Source: Oxytricha trifallax
Taxonomy: Eukaryota > Ciliophora > Spirotrichea > Sporadotrichida > Oxytrichidae
Assembly: GCA_000711775.1 (NCBI GenBank)
Contig: ARYC01001459.1
Coordinates: forward strand, 1 to 64,000
DNA length: 64,000 nucleotides
Direction: 5' to 3'
Below, one piece after another: positions 60,071-64,000 of this stretch; position 1 is the stretch's first letter, and each line of letters starts with the position of its first letter. The translations under genes and the position numbers were made by a program. The notes under the pieces were generated by a model. The model did not search any database. It saw only the letters and a program-made list of their open reading frames with translations, and was not told where the DNA came from.

Positions 60071-60296
60071 AAATGGCAAGAGAGATACTGTACCAAATCA
60101 GAGAGCCCTTCAAGATCAAGGAAGTGGAGAAGAAGTACCCATTCAGATACGATGAGTCCATGAACTCGGTCCTGCTTTAAGAAATTGCGAGATTCAACAC
60201 ACTAATCGAGGTTGTGAAATCCTCACTCAATATTCTCATTAAGACTTTGGAGGGTAAGCTCGTTATGAACACAGAAATTGAATGTATGCTGAAGAG
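60071..60296 (+). CDS. Dynein C-terminal-domain segment missing from cluster A, inverted
   Basis: Reads MAREILYQIREPFKIKEVEK, KYPFRYDESMNSVLLQEIAR, FNTLIEVVKSSLNILIKTLE and GKLVMNTEIE, the block that in all dynein heavy chains precedes the G.VP..W segment. It starts with AAATGGCAAGAGA (60071-60083) and ends with GTATGCTGAAGAG (60284-60296). These 13-mers equal the ends of the two cluster A segments at 36947-36935 and 36878-36866 on the opposite strand. Joined, the frame passes from QQAMKMAR through this block into MLKSIINNG. Just beyond the 3' edge the frame runs into AT-rich DNA. Confidence 0.9.
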
Positions 60297-60299
60297 AAA

Positions 60300-63160
60300 A
60301 TAAAGCTATAATGTAACTAATAGTATATAGTATACTTATTTTCAAAAGTACAAGTACCCAATCGATATAATAAACTTCACCATTTTTTAAATATTAACTT
60401 AGATTTACCATCTTTTAAATATCAACTTATATTTAAACCTTTAAGAACTTTTAAGAATTTACATTTAGATAGAAAGCTCTTTTTAAAAAAATAAAATTAA
60501 TCTATAATTAATTTGAGAAAAATCTGTATTTATAATTGTTCTTAGAATAGTTTCTACTTTTTCAGTATAAAATAAACATTATGCAATAGAAGGTACTTTA
60601 TTAACAACAAAACTTATATTATTGATGTCCTGATTTAATAATTTTTTTGGTAATATATTAAGCACATGAATACAATAATATGATAGAATATGCTTTTAGG
60701 TAAAATGAATATTTGTTCTAACCAAGATACTACTCACCACCTCCCACCTCTTCCCCACCATATAATTAGCCCCCTCCCCGTATCCCTTTCACCCTTAAAA
60801 TAAATAACTTCTCCACTTCACTCCCACCCCTGCCTGCTATATAAAATACCTTTCTTAAATGAATTTTTTTTTACAGTGAATCTAACTCGATCATGCCTTT
60901 CTTTATTGTAGTGTAAAAGTTATTTTATTAAATTCACTTTATCTGTTAACTCTAAATCTTCTTAGTATAAAACTTATATACAAATTATAAAAGAATTTCT
61001 TTATAAAAATGATATTAACTTAAATTCACAAGTTTTTGTTGTTGAGAATTTAAATAACTTAATAAACTTCATTCGTCATAGCTCGAAAAAACAGTCATAT
61101 TTTTTATACTTTTTTATAATTATATATTGCAAAAGATCTATCAGAATTAATATAAAAATATATGTCTGATTTTTTAATAATGATAAAATGGAGTTGATTT
61201 AAGATATTTAAAATTAAAAAAAAATAAAATACATTCTTAAAATTAAATATTATGTGTTCCGAACGAGATATCCGCCCCCCCTACCCCGCACCCCCATTAA
61301 AATATCCCATTTTATATGAAAAATCATATCATCAAGGCCTAAATCGACTTAATTCTTGACATATCATCATATACACATATTTATATATAAAATTTCTTAT
61401 AAAAATATTTTCAAACATTTTTTCCCATAATTGATATATTTTATATATAAGTAAATAATTTTATAAAAATCTTTTTTTACTTTTTTATTTTTTTAGCGTC
61501 CATCATCAATTTTGTGGACATACTCTTAAAGGAAAATATTAAATTTATAAGTAATTCTTATATGATCATAATTAAATTATCTCAATTCTAATATCTAAAC
61601 TAATATATTAATATATGTGTTTTTAATTATAGTATTTTTAAATATTAAAGTATATATTATTCCTTATTAAATAATATAAAGTATAAATCACTTTTATTTT
61701 TTCTCATTTTACTTAATTTTTTAAATTTTCATTTTTTAATACTTTATACTTTGTAATAAAAAAGATTATGCAAAAATGATTTAAATATATTTCATTAAAG
61801 TAACATAATTTAGTTATTTATTAATTAATATATTACTAAATTTATACCTTTTTCAAAATTATTTAATCAATTATAATTAATTTTCGAATTATAAAAATAC
61901 AATATTTTGTTTTTAAAAGCTATTTTTAAATACCTAATATCTTTTAAAACTCAATAAGAAATGAATAATTGTAATCTTGTTCAACAATTGAATCATAAGA
62001 ATTTATATAATTTATTTATAATTTTATGTTTAGAATAAAATCATGATAGAAATAAATTCTTTATTAATGAATTTTATATAAAAATAAAAAATTATTTAAT
62101 CCTAAAATTAATTTAGAATAAGTCTTGAGGAAATTTACGGACCCATGGAAGTCTCGAACCTCAATTGTATAAATAAATTGTTATTAATTTTTTGAAATCT
62201 TTATCATAATTATGTTTATAAAATTTACATTTTTACATCGAATAATATTTTTAATTCTAATTACATTTATTAAATTTTATCAAAATAATTTAAATCTTAA
62301 TTGAACTATATTTTATTATATATTTATTTTAAAATATAGAATGGGATTATTGATTGATATAACTTAAAACATTTTGAAAATACCTTTAATATGTTAGTTA
62401 TGTACATATTTATTAAAGTTGAGATCGGAAACTTTATAATGGTGGATAAAATTTTCCTAGGGGAGGCATCACTAATCAGAATATTTCCCTCAAAAGAGAT
62501 TATTACTCTTAATCAAGAATTTAATTATCTTCTAGTAATTAAATTAAAAGATTTAAAAAAAAGGAGAACAACATATAATTACTATTCTGTTTACTATATA
62601 TTACTTATTACATATTTCTTTTAAGTTTGAAATACATTTTAAATTAATTTCTGCCATATACAGGCACAAATTTCTTCATGAAAAACGAAAATATTATTAT
62701 GAGTTGATCTATTATTATATGAATAAAATTAGAACAATTGATAAATCATAATTTGTCAAAGCAATTCAATTTATATTCGAAAGAAATCGGGAAAAAATAT
62801 AATATTCAGAATAAAAAATTCAGACAAGGATATATTTAAAGCATATTAATTTATTAAAATTCTAATACATCAAAGTGTATCTATCCCATTCTTATATACC
62901 TTTTTAGTGAATTACGGGAGAAATAAAAAAAGAAATCAAAATTGATCTCTTATATTAAATACCCTAAACAAGAGGAAATCATTATTAATGTTTAATGTTT
63001 ATTGAGCACACAAATTTCAATCTGTTTTAACAATGGTTAGTTAGTTTGATTATTTTTATTTTTTTGTCTACGGAATTTTTCTGGACCTCTAGTATCTGAC
63101 TCGTATTCAGTAGATAAGGTACTCCTGTGCTCACTAGTTGGGTCGGCGTTACTAATTTAT
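60300..63160. other. AT-rich, apparently gene-free interval
   Basis: No frame with coding character on either strand. It contains a C-rich tract (60720-60850, CCACCTCCCACCTCTTCCCC) and a half foldback element (61257-61640). The 62391-62624 frame has hydrophobic, AT-driven composition and is not convincing. Confidence 0.5.
61257..61640. mobile_element. Half copy of the 46723-type foldback element
   Basis: CCCCCCCTACCCCGCACCCC, then TATGAAAAATCATATCATC, AATCGACTTAATTC and TGGACATACTCTTAAAGG follow the same order as in the left arm of the 46723 element. No complementary right arm is found downstream, so the copy is truncated or decayed. Confidence 0.65.
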
Positions 63161-63164
63161 TTTT

Positions 63165-63300
63165 TTCTTCATCTTGACACTTAGAGATATCAATGAGGAT
63201 CTTAGCAATTGGTTTATCAACATGAAAGATTTCAAGATTGTTGCGCCTTCATTTGCGATTGTGATAGCTCTCTTAGCTGTAGTTAGTAGTACCTAGTAGT
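63165..63300 (-). pseudogene. Chaperonin CCT (TCP-1) subunit fragment with a frame break
   Basis: On the minus strand TTAKRAITIANEGATILK is followed, one base out of frame, by FHVDKPIAKILIDISKCQDE. This is the nucleotide-contact block of CCT subunits (NDGATILK...HP.AK.LV..S..QD). A single missing base, or an 8-bp TCTT repeat that would also remove two conserved residues, separates the halves. Neighbouring GC-richer sequence (63300-63420) is open but unrecognised. It is an isolated coding segment, either of a scrambled gene or a decayed copy. Confidence 0.65.
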
Positions 63301-63429
63301 GGAACATATGGCTCTTCGGAGCTACCTAGTCTGGACAGTTGAGTTACAGTAGCTTAGTCCAGGGGGCCATGTCCCTCGCATTCCAACTACATCAGACTCC
63401 GCACCGATTTTTGCTCCATGCTCGTCTCT

Positions 63430-64000
63430 CAATAAAAATTTAACATTAATAATTCTTATATACCTTTTTCTCTAGTAAATATTGTTTTAATTCCTAGTTT
63501 AAAAATACAAATAATTAAATTACATAAGTTACACTCTTTTTTATTTAGGTTCATTTATATATTTGTAATTAGAATTTTGTTTCCTTAACTGAATATTTTA
63601 AATCTAAATTTTACCTTAATTTTGTAATTGAAGAAGAAAACATAGATAATAAGACGATAAGAATAAAAATTCTAAAATCATATTTAAGACTAACATTTAA
63701 TTTTTCGTGAAATTTGTTTGGCGTATCTGTACTTTAATGATTTAATTAAAATGAAATTTATTATAAATGTAATAGCTTCATTCTTGTCTTAAATTACTAA
63801 AAGAGGATATTAGAATTTTCATATTTGTTAATAACTATTTTTTTAATAAATTAATTCTCTTTAAGAAATATACAATTAAGATAATATAATATTACCTTGA
63901 ATTGAGAAAATTTTTATAATTAAGATATCCAACTTTAATTAAGAATTTTATAAAATAATCTTAAAACCAAAAAATTTATTTTAAGAATCAATATTCTAAA
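63430..64000. other. AT-rich end of window
   Basis: No coding frame, repeat family or RNA gene seen. Confidence 0.4.

Noticed and set aside
62391..62624. 77-codon plus-strand frame
   Set aside because: Composition is AT-driven and hydrophobic; no start context, neighbours or motif support it.
1..64000. CRISPR array, bacterial operon or phage
   Set aside because: Introns, reassigned TAA/TAG codons, dynein, PP4 and TBE features show a ciliate nucleus; no regularly spaced repeats exist.

Overview
This window looks like germline (micronuclear) DNA of a stichotrich ciliate of the Oxytricha/Stylonychia type. Three things point there. Genes stay open only when TAA and TAG are read as Gln and TGA is the sole stop. 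Coding stretches are cut by AT-rich internal eliminated sequences (IESs) bounded by short direct repeats (pointers), and also by tiny 34-60 bp GT..AG introns. Tracts of G4T4/C4A4 lie inside the sequence, and the left edge carries a degraded TBE transposon zinc-finger/kinase gene that ends in such a tract. Because of IESs and the altered code, plain standard-code ORFs are mostly fragments, so I rebuilt genes by hand in the ciliate code.

Layout, left half: TBE remnant (1-1356); an unrecognised acidic-protein gene (+, 1440-4208); two genes on the minus strand (about 4375-5807 and 5992-10217), the second a long Q/N-rich protein interrupted by a perfect foldback element; a bZIP factor (+, 10742-12443); a coiled-coil protein (-, 14070-16963); a FERM-like/IQ protein (-, 17321-19559) split by a foldback element with an 8-bp pointer; an uninterrupted LRR protein (+, 19808-21514) overlapping by ATGA a Q/N-rich gene (+, 21511-23927); an ARMC7 homologue (-, 24329-25532) divergent from the protein phosphatase 4 catalytic subunit (+, 25699-26837); a novel gene with one in-frame TGA (+, 27041-28199); an LRR protein (-, 28225 to about 29830); an EH + PX sorting-nexin gene (+, 29840-33508); and a UDP-sugar pyrophosphorylase (+, 33622 to about 35350).

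Right half: dominated by dynein heavy chain. Cluster A (minus, 36111 to about 48890) runs from linker to C-terminus. Cluster B (plus, about 56180-60296) is a partial, inverted, paralogous set. One segment missing from A, between the junctions at 36935 and 36878, is found only in B at 60071-60296, and its two ends match A's two junctions with 13-bp repeats. This is the signature of a scrambled gene with an inverted segment 23 kb away. A nearly identical GC-rich short coding unit flanks each cluster (35676 and 55828). Between the clusters lie TBE-like termini, two TA-flanked foldback elements (one carrying a GC-rich core) and decayed MORN-repeat exons. The last 3.5 kb is AT-rich except for a half foldback element and a small chaperonin (CCT) fragment.

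Two families of foldback elements recur: one flanked by TA (8937, 13318, 51454, 52000) and one flanked by 8-bp direct repeats, two members of which start and end in runs of G and C (18456, 46723, 58272; half copy 61257). At least one of each lies inside a reading frame and its precise removal restores that frame, so they behave as IESs. All boundaries were read by eye; start sites and several junctions remain uncertain.
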